Shown one piece after another: positions 46,741-58,079 of a stretch of 64,000 nt of DNA. The stretch comes from Branchiostoma floridae. Lineage: Eukaryota; Chordata; Leptocardii; Amphioxiformes; Branchiostomatidae. The notes beneath the pieces are model-generated. The model worked only from the letters and a program-made list of their open reading frames with translations. It had not been told where the DNA came from and did no database searches. The DNA is taken from the NCBI RefSeq assembly GCF_000003815.2, contig NC_049983.1, positions 26,161,003 through 26,225,002 of the forward strand, in the 5' to 3' direction. Within the stretch, counting starts at the first letter, position 1; each line of letters starts with the position of its first letter. Position numbers and translations under genes: made by a program.

Positions 46741-49700
46741 TTACCACGATCTCAACTTCAAGCAGCTGGCGCTGGTGTCCGCTCCCTCTGGAACTCTCTT
46801 CTCGCTGAACCTGTAGTTGAAAGAGTAATCATCTATAAATAAAAACAGTCTGATATTCGGTCCTACAGGCACATTATCTACTGGAGAAATTGGAACAAAT
46901 TCGCCACTATTCCAGATGTCCAATGTATTATATGGATGGAACCCCTTTGGCACATCTAATATTCTATAGTTTAACCTTATACCGCATCATCTTCACAGTA
47001 AAATCTTGTCACCTGTCCTTATGAACACAATCTATAGTCTCTGTAACGGTGTCTGGTCTGAAGCTAGCGATGTATACATATCTTAAAAGTAGGCTGTCAT
47101 AATGTCATTATATGTACCGTTCAATACTGTTGTTTGTATGTGGTTTTATCTCTCTGTGAGTAGAATAGACTAGTTTAAGTATGAACGGAGATATCATTTG
47201 ATGGAGGTGTATTTGCGGTAAAATATCAACATTGTGCTCATCATGTACGCACCGAAGTGTCCTCAGTGCTGGGTGTTCCTCAGCAGCCTGCACCACAGCC
47301 TGGAACCCTGCAGGCTCCATGGAGATATGCTGCAGGTCCAGCAGCTCTAGGACAGGGAGTCTGGGTAGAGCCTCGGCCAGAGCCATGGCAGCGGTGTCAG
47401 GCAGGTGTACAGGTGTGCCAGTGTAACCAGACATGTTCAGCTCAGTCAGTGCCGGCAGTGCGCTGATGAGCTGTGCGACCCTCCCCAGTCCGGCTCCTGT
47501 TACTCCTTCATCAAACCCGATGTTTAGCTCCTGTAGTGTGTTGTTACAGTGAGGGGCTGTGGTCAGACTCTTGTCACCAGGTGGGTTTTGCTCCATGTTC
47601 GAGCTGCTGGGCCGGCAGAGTGTTTCCACCAGTGAGACAATCCCTGAGTCCCCTATGTCATTAAAGCTCACATCCAACACCTGTAATTGCACCAGGTGAG
47701 GCAGAGCTTTGATCAGGGATGATATTCCCCTGTCACTGATACCTGTCATTTTGAGGTTCAACACCTTCATTGCTGTAAGGTGAGGGAGGATGTCAACCAG
47801 GCATTTCAGTCCAGGGTCTCCTATATCATGATTCTTACTTATGTCGAGTTTGATCAGTCTGGTTAGCTGACACAGTACAGGGACAAGATTGCGCGTGACT
47901 GTGGCACTGATACCAGTCCCTGCCAGGACCAATACCTGCATAGCTGTGAAGACGGAGAGGACGGCAATAAGAGATTCCAGTCCGGTGTCGCCGATCTTAT
48001 TGCCGCTAATATCCAGTTCTTTCAGTCCCGCCAGGTGGCGCATGTGAGGAGCCATGGATTTCATGCCCACAGCGGTCATGCCTATTCCGGTTCCCCGAAG
48101 ACGGAGAACAGCCAGGCGTGGAACACTGGACAGTCCAGACTGCAGGACTTCTATTCCAGCATCCCCAAGGGAATCGTTGTAACTGAGATCCAGCTCCTCT
48201 AACAGAGGTATGTGACTGAATCCCTGCACAAGTAGTTGGAGTGATGATGGCGTTAGTTCCGTGAGTGACAGATCCAGCGCCCTCATACCAGGGACATTCA
48301 TTAGAACTGAAACCAGCCTGGATACCTGATCAGGTGTGCTAAGTTTTACATTTCCCCTAAGTTCCAGGTCTAGCTGTAGGCCTAGACTGATGGGGGAGGC
48401 TAAAAGCTGTAGCAAGTACTCGTAATCGTCCTTTTTCCTAAGACTTAGTTTTACTTGGAGGTGCGACGACCGGATAGGGATAGCAAAAATTTGCTGTAAG
48501 TACTGCAGACCTTCTTTTGTATAGAGAGTTAGTATTACTTTGTCCTGGAAGTTGGATGACTGGGTAGTTTCCAAAGTTTCCAAGTAACACTTCAGAGCAT
48601 TACGTAGTTTGCTGTGTCTGTGGTAGTCCATGACGATGACTGGCAGGGCTTTACTGACAGCCTGCAGTACATCCGGCTCTTTTCGTTCCTTCAAGATATC
48701 CAGGCAGAGCAAAACAAATTCTTCATAATTGTCAGCTAATTTTTGTGTATCTGACTTAACAGGCATTTGAGACTCGGTCGGTTGTAAATGTGAGAACTCT
48801 TTGCTTCTGAGCTTTCCCAGTTCCTCCATCACTGCTTGTGCTGCCCGTGAGTCACAGCCACACGTGAACTGAAGCAGGTTACTGAGTTCAAGTGCCTTTT
48901 GAACGGAGGTGAGCTGCAACAGTTCAGCAATATCTCCCCTGCTTTGGTTCCCTACAACATGAGCGACATATCGTCCAGCCAGGAACTCTTGCATCGTCTT
49001 GTGGGAAAAGTTCAGCTGCTTCCTAGGGTGCCATTTAGAGGCAGGGACCTCCAAGGCCACCACGCCAAGTTTTACCAGCAGTTCCCAATTGAATGTATCA
49101 CTCTCTGATTGCGCAAGATCAACCAGGGTCTCATTCCTCATCAGCGCCTCTAGCGCTAGCTTGCCAAGCTGCAGTAATGTCTCAGCAACTTCTGAAGGCA
49201 GTCCGTCTGTTGGCATGTCCACGCCTTCCCGCATACAATACTTTCTAACCAGACATGTCAGCAGGTTGTTGTATAGTCCCGTCATTGTTCCCGTAGAGAT
49301 CATCTCTTGGTCTTCCTCCCACAGCACACAAATCAACAGTAGGAAAATTGGAGTATGGACTAAATCAGCAACAATTTGGTTCACCTTCAGAGCTGTTGTA
49401 AGCCTTTCTCCTAGTTCAAGGATTTCTATGGTGCTAAAATACTGCCTCACGTATTTCTCCACATGTATGCGTGAGAAGCCCATGATGCGTACATGACAGT
49501 CCGGCCGGGTGTACTGCTGCACTCCTGCTGAGGGTCGGGAGGTGATCACGATTGTGCTGTAGGGGTACAACTTGCCAGACAGCAGCTCAGGAATGGCCTG
49601 CCCGGCTGCCTTGGCCTCAGGCCGCAGCTCATCATACCCATCGAGGAGGAAGAGCACACAGGACTCATTTCTTTCAAGGATCCCTCCAATTGACTCTATA

Positions 49701-52118
49701 TCAACACCTTTAGTGATGGGAACACACTGGTCGAGCACCATCTCCGCTATTGTCTCCCCCTCTCTTACGTCCCTTAGTCTGATCAACAGGACGAAGTCGT
49801 GCCGTTTGCCCAACACTGTTTTCCTTGAAACGGCATCGATGGCTTCTTTAGATAGAAGCGTCGTCTTCCCCCCTCCGGCTTCGCCCTCGATCAGAATGCA
49901 CCTCGGTGCTGCGGACTGGCCTGTGACATCTGGGTTGTACAACTCGTCTAAAGAATTCAGCGTTGTTCCTTGCCTTGACGAAGGGCGTTCTTCAGGTATT
50001 TTTACTCTTTTTTCTTCCATTGGTGCCAACTCTAACTGGGTGAAGATATCACTGAGAGTGAGCGTGAAGATGTCATTCCAGATTAGTGGCTTGACGTGCG
50101 TCAGCTTCAACTCATAATACTTCTTCACAGCCTTCTGGAACACCTCTGGAATGGACAGAATTTTTGTAAGAATCTCAGATCATTACACATGCCTGAAATG
50201 AAAAGGAATCCTACCACTGGGGCAAAACTGGCACCCATATTACTGAAAACCAAATCATGATAATAACGCCGGTCCATGCTAGTATTTTTAGGACCAAACG
50301 CACTTGATATGCGGGCTAGAAAGGAAACACATCATTCTTTATTTTATCCATAGATCAAACAGCTTAGACCTCCTACCTTGAATTGATGATTCTTCCACTT
50401 CACAATGACCTTTCTTCGTTTCTGCAAAACGGCCTTCGCCCTCCAATTGCCTTTCTAATTGGCTGCTTGGCGGATGTGGTGTTTTCAACTCTAAACGAGA
50501 GGTGAAACAAATGTTATGATAATATTAATTCTATAGCATAAGCTTTAATGTAATAATAATCATTCATCTGAAATAAATGCGACAAAGGGAAGGAAATAAG
50601 AAAGAAACATGACAGTCATAGACTCCGGAGTGTTGATACATGCATTAGATATGACTTCTAACCTTCAACTGACGATTCCTCTTCCTTATAAGGAACTTGT
50701 GTCTGCACTGAAAGCTGGGCCCTGTCGTCCTTAGTTTTTTCTTGTTGGCTTCTGATGGCCTGTGATGTCTCTAAGGCTGGTATTTAAGCATATATGCATC
50801 AGCAATGTCAAAAACACATTTCATGGTGGCACTGTCTTAAGGTTTAGAATAAGTCCCCTAGATGGGTAATTATACTTTCTCAAACCTATTTGTACCATTC
50901 GCATTCCAAACCTCTTTGTATGACTTCCATTTAATAATGCTGACTAATCTTTCGGGTTTATAGAATTTAATTTTGCTAAGATAAAATCATATCAGTTCCA
51001 TCAACATTTACACTCTAATAATCAGTAGATATTATATACCATAATGTTTATTCCTACGTTATGGATAACTTGCTCAGAAAATGAAATACGAAGGCAAATT
51101 ACCTGGATATTCATTGTACAAATCATCCACAACACTCTGTAAGTTTGCCTCAGACAGAGCCTTTATCAGGGCCTCTATGGTCGCCATTCTTCCATTGCGC
51201 TTGCGCCATTCCTCCAACAGGTCCATACAGCCGGATTTGTCATCTCGGTTTCTGCCGGCAATGTTGTTGATGTCTGCTTGCCCAAATCCAAGATGGAAGG
51301 CCAGGTCCTTCCAATCGGAGCTGACATTTTCTTTGATGAAGAAAAAGTACTTACGAATACCTGAAAATTTAAAACAATATGGAATAAAAGTTGCTAATAA
51401 TTAGCTAAATACAAATCAAACCTCATTTACAGTAACGCCAGATCACCTTTATCAGAGGGTAACCTATATCCGTTGTTTATAAGACTGGGCATTAAGGTAC
51501 ATCAATTCCACGGACAATGGCTTCATGCGGCAACATTTTCAATACATTGCATTTTGAAACCACCGTCTGTTACTTTGTTACTCTGATTAGCTTTAAGACC
51601 GTATTTAAACGACGTATATGATTACCTCGCCGATAAAGGTAAACTAGCGTACGATATTAATCTTTCTACTTTGCCAAACCAGCTGCAGAAAGAGAGTGAG
51701 TTACTACGACCAATGTCTTCCTGATTAAAATGGCTGATTTTTGATAGACCATGGCACTTGATATAAGACTGCTACATATATATCGATTGTAACACGATAT
51801 CAAAGACTTGCATTAGCCCTTATTGTTATGTTAATTATGATGTTACGTTTTGTTATATACATCTATTTTGTACTCTCTGTTATACTAGAAGTTGTTAGTA
51901 GTTGTTGCCATACATTATACCATGTACAATTGTCGTGCAATATAGTTCTTCAGCATAAAGTGGACTGGACATAAAAAGTCTTGTAACGTACAAAAAGTCA
52001 ATTGGCCCCGACGGATTTCTTAGGCACTGCCATGTATTGCAAACGAAACCTACACAGCTAACGTGAGCCATAACAATTAAGCCTTACCTGCAGATTTACG
52101 GCTTATCACATTTCCCAT
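46741..52118 (-). CDS. NLR3: Death-NACHT-LRR receptor with extra linker exons
   Basis: Six exons on the - strand: 52088-52118 (ATG, MGNVISRKSA), 51103-51360 (Death domain, residues 11-96, DWKDLAFHLGF, DLLEEWRKRNG), 50663-50770 (Gln/Glu linker, ETSQAIRSQQEKTKDD), 50377-50490 (Glu/Lys linker), 47253-50145 (NACHT-LRR) and 46741-46810 (stop TAA); 1157 codons, all in frame. Walker A GEAGGGKTT (about residues 259-267), VLFLLDGYDEL, TSRP, HKTMQEFLAGRYVA, then a longer pre-LRR part and RI-type LRRs (LDISGNKIGDTGLESL). The long exon ends at CTTCG|GTGCGT; reading on would add about 48 unrelated codons to a stop at 47108. The N-terminus (Gly2, Ser6) fits an N-myristoylation signal, unlike NLR1 and NLR2 (MAEG). 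The Death exon and following intron resemble DTM-A/B more than NLR1/2, so it looks like a recombinant. Confidence 0.88.
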
Positions 52119-52409
52119 TGTGATCGCTGAACTGTGAGAAGTTTTCTCAGCCGTGCATGTACAGTGTGTAGTTACGTGTCCGCCTGAATGGAAACAAAGT
52201 CTTCTAAGGCTAACGGTATGAAGGATATATAGCTAGTGTATGCAATGGTTTATCACTAAAATAGGCACTTTATTTTTCTGATGTTCCGTAATGCAAATAA
52301 ACATATCAATATACCCTAACACAAAGCCACGGGCATACTCTGGTTTTCTTCCGAGCGGACGGGAGAGGGGTCGACAAAACTAATTTTTCCCCAACTGTCC
52401 TCCCTAGCG

Positions 52410-52425
52410 CCCCCCCCCCCCCCCC
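52410..52425 (+). repeat. Poly-C tract
   Basis: 16 consecutive C upstream of the NLR3 coding exons; the matching position near 32390 has no such run. Confidence 0.9.
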
Positions 52426-52609
52426 ACTACTACCGCCATCCTTCCTGTACAGTAAACAATCTGCGTTGGCTATGGACAACACGAAGCCAACAGTGCACAC
52501 CCGGATTGACTTTCCCGGTCATAAATCTATCTAACGTTATATGCAGAGTAATAACGTAGGTTCCCGTACTGTCAGGATCGATCCACAAAGGCTCAATGTA
52601 GATACTTAC

Positions 52610-52960
52610 CTCAGCGCACGGGATGGGGTTTTCCTGAAACCTAATCCGAGTTCCTCTTTCCAGCCCAGGTTTCAGCCCGGTTGTTTTTCTGCACCAATGT
52701 TCCAACAAACGTTCGTTCAAACCGTTTCCCGCCGGGCCGTTTGAATCTTCGCAGTTTCTCGGTCCCTGTGGTGAAGCGACGGAGTGAAGATCCGAGCAGC
52801 TAAAGCCCGCCAAACTTGAGTTTTACAGAGTTTTAGTCCGGCTGCCCCCAGCCATCGCCATGGTGTGAGGGAAGGGGCTGGAACAGTCCATTCCGTTACC
52901 AGGGGGAGTGAAACTGAACTCAATATCCAAACATCAATGTACAAAAGAGTGACGTCAACG
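52610..52960 (-). promoter_or_regulatory. NLR3 upstream module
   Basis: Donor GTAAGT (52604-52609), TCCTCTTTCCAGCCCAGG, the CCATCGCCATGGTG block, GAAACTGAACTCAATATCC and TGACGTCA (52950-52957). It would splice to the acceptor at 52184 in front of the NLR3 start codon. Closest in sequence to the NLR2 module. Confidence 0.6.
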
Positions 52961-53013
52961 ACGGGGCGATCGTTCCACCCTCAGCGACTTAAGTTACTTC
53001 TAGCAGATTGAGT

Positions 53014-53094
53014 AACAAAGTTCTTTATTCAAAGCCAAGGAGTAACTTTACAGCCTTTTATGTGACTCCTTTGTTGTGAATAAAGAACGTTGTT
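53014..53094. repeat. Inverted repeat next to the promoter module, copy 2
   Basis: Arms 53014-53043 and 53065-53094; matches 32997-33077 and pairs slightly better. Confidence 0.7.
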
Positions 53095-54429
53095 ATTGTT
53101 CATTCACCAAGCTCATGGACTTATTTACACTTCACAGGTTTTAGAATGGGAGATCGTTACATGAAGGAGGTTTTGTGTCAGCCGCTGTGTGTCAGTGAGA
53201 GATTGAGAATGCCAATTTTAGATCTCAGCATCTTATTATCGTATCTTAACGTTAACCCTTCGGCTAGCTCTTTGACTGTTAAGGCAACGCGAGACCTCGC
53301 AACCAGTTTTCTCGGCCCTTCTCGGTTTTCTGCTCTTCATAATGTTTCACATAGTACCATGCCATCCAATTGTCTGATATTCCCTGCCTCTTTCTGTTGC
53401 TTTTAGGCTACAAAACACCGACAGCCTGATATGACCTGGACACACTTTGGTGGTTTGTCACGGATCGTTGCAATCAGGACGTTGGCCCTTACAGGTGTTT
53501 GCACTTGTTACCTTCGAGAAAGACGGAGGTTTTGAAATTGTCATGAGGGTTGAGTGTTGGCAGCTGTATCTCACGATCAGTTCGGCGGATCATTATGTAC
53601 AGTGGCATACCACCCTAAGCAAGAAAAAGGTTCAATGTATTATTTTGCACAGACTAGCACATACAGTACATTTTCTTTGTCTCTTCATTCACAACCCATA
53701 CCTGTCCAAGAAAATACAACGTTTTAATTAACTGTTGAAAACACCGGTAATGAAACAAATACAAACACAAGATGATGAATTTGATGATGATCCTCCTCGT
53801 TTCACGTGATTCCTTTTTAATGGGCACCTCGTCTAAGTATAGAAAGTAATCATAACGTTTAGAAGATAGACGCGTGTAAACTTGCTGAAAACTGCTTTGA
53901 TATTTATTTTGTTCAATGTTGATATAAGGTGACTAAGTGTCAGATGACCTGCCAACCTGTCGCTTATTTCAACATAGGTGTATCAACAATTTAACAATTT
54001 TGCAATGCCTTTACCTTTGCCAAGCATTGTTATATATTGACCAGGGGTTTTCCAGTATTCCCCAGCACATGACATAAAAAAAGCTGTGGCTATATATCTT
54101 TACCAGGTCATACATGTGAATTCGATGACTTGTTGGCTTTTGTCGGTTGTTTCTTCACCTACAATACCCGAACCAGCAAGACAACTGGTTCAAAGAACCC
54201 AAGCCTTACGCCCCCCCCCCCAACATACCACACAGTACATAATGTTAACAGTCATCATCTGCCATCTACATTAAAACATTATGGTATAATAATTTTCCAC
54301 CATTTTCGAACTCGCCATTGTATAGAGTGATAAGGCAATTTTATGAAACGTACTAAAATACTTATGATTGTCTATCGCTCGTTCACCCATCCTCATGGCA
54401 GCATTTCAAGACCTTTGACCGGATTAATC

Positions 54430-56478
54430 TCATGCTTCCCAGTAATGGGTGTGGTACATTCCGGCTAGGGTGTGTCGCAGGAAACGGTACATTTCATGCA
54501 CGGTGTGTTGCCTTGAAAGAAAAATTGCAAGAAATAGAAATAGCAGTGAAAGAAAAAAATCACACAGAAAGAAAAGTAGAAGCAAAACTAAATGTGGTTC
54601 TTCTGGGCAAAAAAAGAGCAAGGAAATCAAAGAACGACGAAAGAAAAAATTGCACACAGAGAAAAAGAAATGAAATAAAAAGAAAAGTGACGACAAAAAC
54701 GTTGTTATGTTGGGCCACCGTACCCTAGGGGGGTCGGTCTTGAGTAGTGTGCGGCTCTTAGTTGTGTGTGTGCGTGTGCTCCTGGTGGTTGAAGGGGGTG
54801 TGGCCTTGTTGTACTGTTGTCGGTGCTGTGGGGTCCCGAGACGTGAGGGTGTGATAGGGTTTGAGGAGGGGGGTTTGCCTTGAACAGTACACAGCGATGG
54901 CGGGGTGACCTTCATTGGTTGCATGGGTTTGGTGCCTGAAAAGAAATAATAGCATCTTTTCATTCACGAGAAAATAAGTCTTTTGTAATTCATTCATATT
55001 CTTATACGCAAATTTACCTGTATCTTTAAGCTTTGCAAATTTTTATCAATACACTTCTCAACTCCTTTTGGCTACTTATGAATTATGGAGTCTTCAATTC
55101 TGGATTGATGGAATATACAGAATTATAATTGATAAAAACTTAAGAAGCTTGTTCCATGTCCTTTTTGCCTACTAAAAGTCAAAGGCTGTAGAACTGTCAT
55201 ATCAGAATTTGAAAAAAATTCTTAATAGATAGGAAAGGACTTTACAAAACTATCCAAGCTAGGGGACCATTTCTTCACATTTGGATAAATGAATATACAC
55301 ATACTCAACTCATTATTATATGTAGCTCTTTATACTCTAAATGGGGCAGTGGGGGCACAATAAATTGTTTTCAACGATGTACACATGTACAACTCTCTTG
55401 CTTTGGATTGGTATAAGAACAAATACATACCAGGGCATTTGGCCTTTAAACCGTCCAAAATTTCTTGTAAATTTGCCTTGTCCAAAGCCATCAACAGGGC
55501 CTCTGTGGTGGCTCTCTTTCCGTTACGCTTCAGCCATTCCAATGAGGCATGTGATGTCTTTATGTCTGTGGATTTAAGCATATGCATTAGCAATGTCAAG
55601 AACACATTTCATGGTAGCACTGTCTTAAGGTTTAGAATAAGTCCCATAAATAGGAAATTATACTTTCTCAAAACTCTCTCTATCATTTCCCTTCAATAAT
55701 GCTGACTAATCTTTCATGTTTATAGAACATGTTTCATGTTAATTTACTACTGCTAAGATAAAAGCATATAAGTTCCATCTACATTGACATAGTAATAATC
55801 AGAAAATATGGTATATCATCATGTTTCTTCGATACGGATAACTATATTGTTCAGAAATGGTTAGAGAAGGCAATTAGTATTACCTGGATATTCGTTGTTC
55901 AAATCATCCACAACACTCTGTAAGTTTGCCTCAGACAGAGCCTCCATTAGGGACTCTATAGTTGCCTTCTTTCCTTTGCGCTTGCGCCATTCCTCCAACA
56001 GGTCCATACAGCAAGACTTGTCATCTCGGTTTCTCCCGGCAATGTTATCAATGTCTGACCGCAGAAAATCAAGATGGAAGGCCAGGTTCTTCCAATCAGC
56101 ACTGACTTCTTCCTTGATGCAGTAGAAGTACTGATGAACATCTGCAAAACGCAGTAGTGTTATATATATATAGGCTTTATTGAAGAAATCTTACTTGGAA
56201 TACAGGACAGGCCATGTATATCCGGGGTTTATTAATTTAGTGCTGTAAAAGGTTGATATAGGTGTGTTCTTTCGCTTAAGATATTAAAGAAGACTTTTGG
56301 CGACATATGTACCATTCACTAAACTTGACAGGGTTTGGACAGTTGAAGCATATTTTTCGGACTAGTATACCCCTTAAGTATACCCCTTCCCCAAAAGACA
56401 CAGATCTAAGGTGTGCCATACAATTTTAGTGAAATTGACAGTGTTACCTTCAGCTTGACGGCCTTGTCGCTGCCCCAT
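54430..56478 (-). CDS. DTM-B: Death-domain protein with hydrophobic C-terminus
   Basis: Paralogue of DTM-A. Exons on the - strand: 56448-56478 (ATG, MGQRQGRQAE, identical to DTM-A), 55884-56141 (Death domain, DWKNLAFHLDF, DLLEEWRKRKG), 55431-55565 (partial Death-like, LEWLKRNGKRATTEALLMAL) and 54430-54935 (stop); 309 residues in frame. The last exon repeats the Pro/Thr-rich linker (PSSNPITPSRLGTPQHRQQY) and the hydrophobic segments. It ends differently from DTM-A because an A-run (8 A near 34513, 7 A near 54553) shifts the frame, giving about 22 more residues rich in His/Tyr/Arg. The open frame has survived in both copies through a P/T-rich and a hydrophobic part, which supports coding. However the 5' UTR donor is altered and the promoter is split by a transposon, so expression may be lost. 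Confidence 0.6.
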
Positions 56479-56759
56479 TTTGATCTCTCAGCTGTGTGAG
56501 AGTGTTTTTCTTGCCTGCACGTACTGTATGAAGTAAGGAATGTACACTGAAAGAAAATGAATGCCCATTAAGTTTAAGTTATAAACATAAGGACAGTGTG
56601 CTATCATTAGAATAGGTTCGAAGATCTAGGATATTTTTTAATTGATCGTTATCATCGTCACAACTAACCTACAGAATGCACATACGTACATACATACATG
56701 CAAATTAAGAACAGAAGCTGTCAGGGTCCATCCACAAACTTTAAGGCTTAATGTAGAGA

Positions 56760-56903
56760 CCTCATTCAGCGCACGAGACGGTTTTTCTGAAACCCGATCC
56801 TAGTTCCTTTTTTCAGCCTAGTCGTTTCAGCGTCACAGTTTTTCGGTCCCAATTGTGGAGTGACGGAGCCTTTCGACTAGATAAAACCTGTTAAAGTTGA
56901 GTT
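56760..56903 (-). promoter_or_regulatory. DTM-B upstream module, proximal half (split)
   Basis: ACGAGACGGTTTTTCTGAAA, the CCTTTTTTCAGCCTAG block and GATAAAACCTGTTAAAGTTG match the DTM-A module, but the donor is changed (DTM-A acctacctcag becomes acctcattcag). The distal half (CCACCGCCATGGTGG block) lies at 61262, beyond the inserted transposon. Confidence 0.55.
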
Positions 56904-56907
56904 TTTA

Positions 56908-57379
56908 GGTCAGACATTAAAGTTGCTTGCTTCCATTGAAGCCTAGCATAAGAGACAGTGAAACAAGTCCTTGTAAAAGAACTTACCTTTAGTTCAATCT
57001 TAAAAATTCTTCTCCAGCAGTTAGGCACAAGGGAATACTTGAGAAACATGCAAAGAAAACAGAGGGTTGTTTGGCTCGTTCACCCAGCACAGCTGACCAA
57101 AGAAAACAAACCTCACCTTTGACCCAGTTTCACTCCTGTAGCCATCCGCTGGACCCAACAACTCAGATCTATCACTACGCCATCAAAACTGGTCAACTGA
57201 AGAAATTTTGACCAAAATATGAAAGATAAGACCCTAGTTGTCACTTCTAGCAAAAAAAAACTCAAGATTGGGCAAAAATTTCCAAGGAAAAAGAAGGATT
57301 TTCAAAGGTTTTAAGTAGGGACTATAATCGTCTTCCCATTTTTGGCCCTTTCTGCGCAAGACAACACTGACGTCAGCCC
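56908..57379 (+). repeat. Left terminal direct repeat (472 bp)
   Basis: Same orientation and length as 60776-61247. GGTCAGACATT at the outer edge and GACGTCAGCCC at the inner edge. No differences from the right repeat were noticed, which implies a young insertion or recent homogenisation. Confidence 0.9.
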
Positions 57380-58079
57380 TACTGGGGATGCCAAATAGGC
57401 AGAATTCGTGTTTTCTGCACTTCAAAGTTAAGAGGGAAGAGTTCTAAGACACACAACAAAATATTAAAGCTTTCTGACATTCAATGAGCATATGACAGCA
57501 ATCAATCAAACAGGTGTCTGTAAGAGCCAGGGTGAGCATTGCAAGCTTAGCTGTGAACATAGTGGCTAAGGCAGGGCAGCAGAGTAACAACATTTTTTTG
57601 AGAATTGAGGGCAATATGGTCAAAACTGGGCACAACACAATAAAGGTGAAAGGGTCCAGCTTTCAAAACCACCTTGATGTTAATTTTGAACACCACTTTT
57701 ATGACATTTTGAGGCATTTTAATAAGTTAGTCCCCAGAAGTGGGTCAAGCCAATTCTATACATTTCTCTGCCTTTTCAGTCATCAAAGTTCATTTTATTA
57801 GAAAACTTGAGGTCCACTCATGGCTCTTACATACACCTACACACACCTGAATGACAAAGTTTCCCGGAATGTGCATGGAAAGTTGAAAATGACAACATTT
57901 CCTGGATACTCTTTCTACTTCCTGGGCTTTCCCAGGTCAGTCACTCTCCCAGGGGGCTTGGGGCCATTAATAACAACACCCACTGGCCATGTCAAAACGC
58001 CCTATAAACTTGAGCAGGTTTCTCCAAGAATCTCAGACTTTATCCAGACAGAGAACCGCATTCACCTTACCGAGCTACC
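57380..58079 (+). other. 5' internal region of the 4.3-kb element
   Basis: 700 bases between the left repeat and the transposase start. It contains a small open frame (from 57820) that overlaps the transposase start in another frame. The sequence is pyrimidine-rich near 57950. Probably leader or promoter; nothing else recognised. Confidence 0.4.

Larger units (their letters stand above)
52140..56907. repeat. Large duplicated block containing DTM-B
   Basis: Partner of 32130-36900. Its right edge is interrupted by the 4.3-kb transposon; the block continues beyond it at 61252. Confidence 0.8.
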
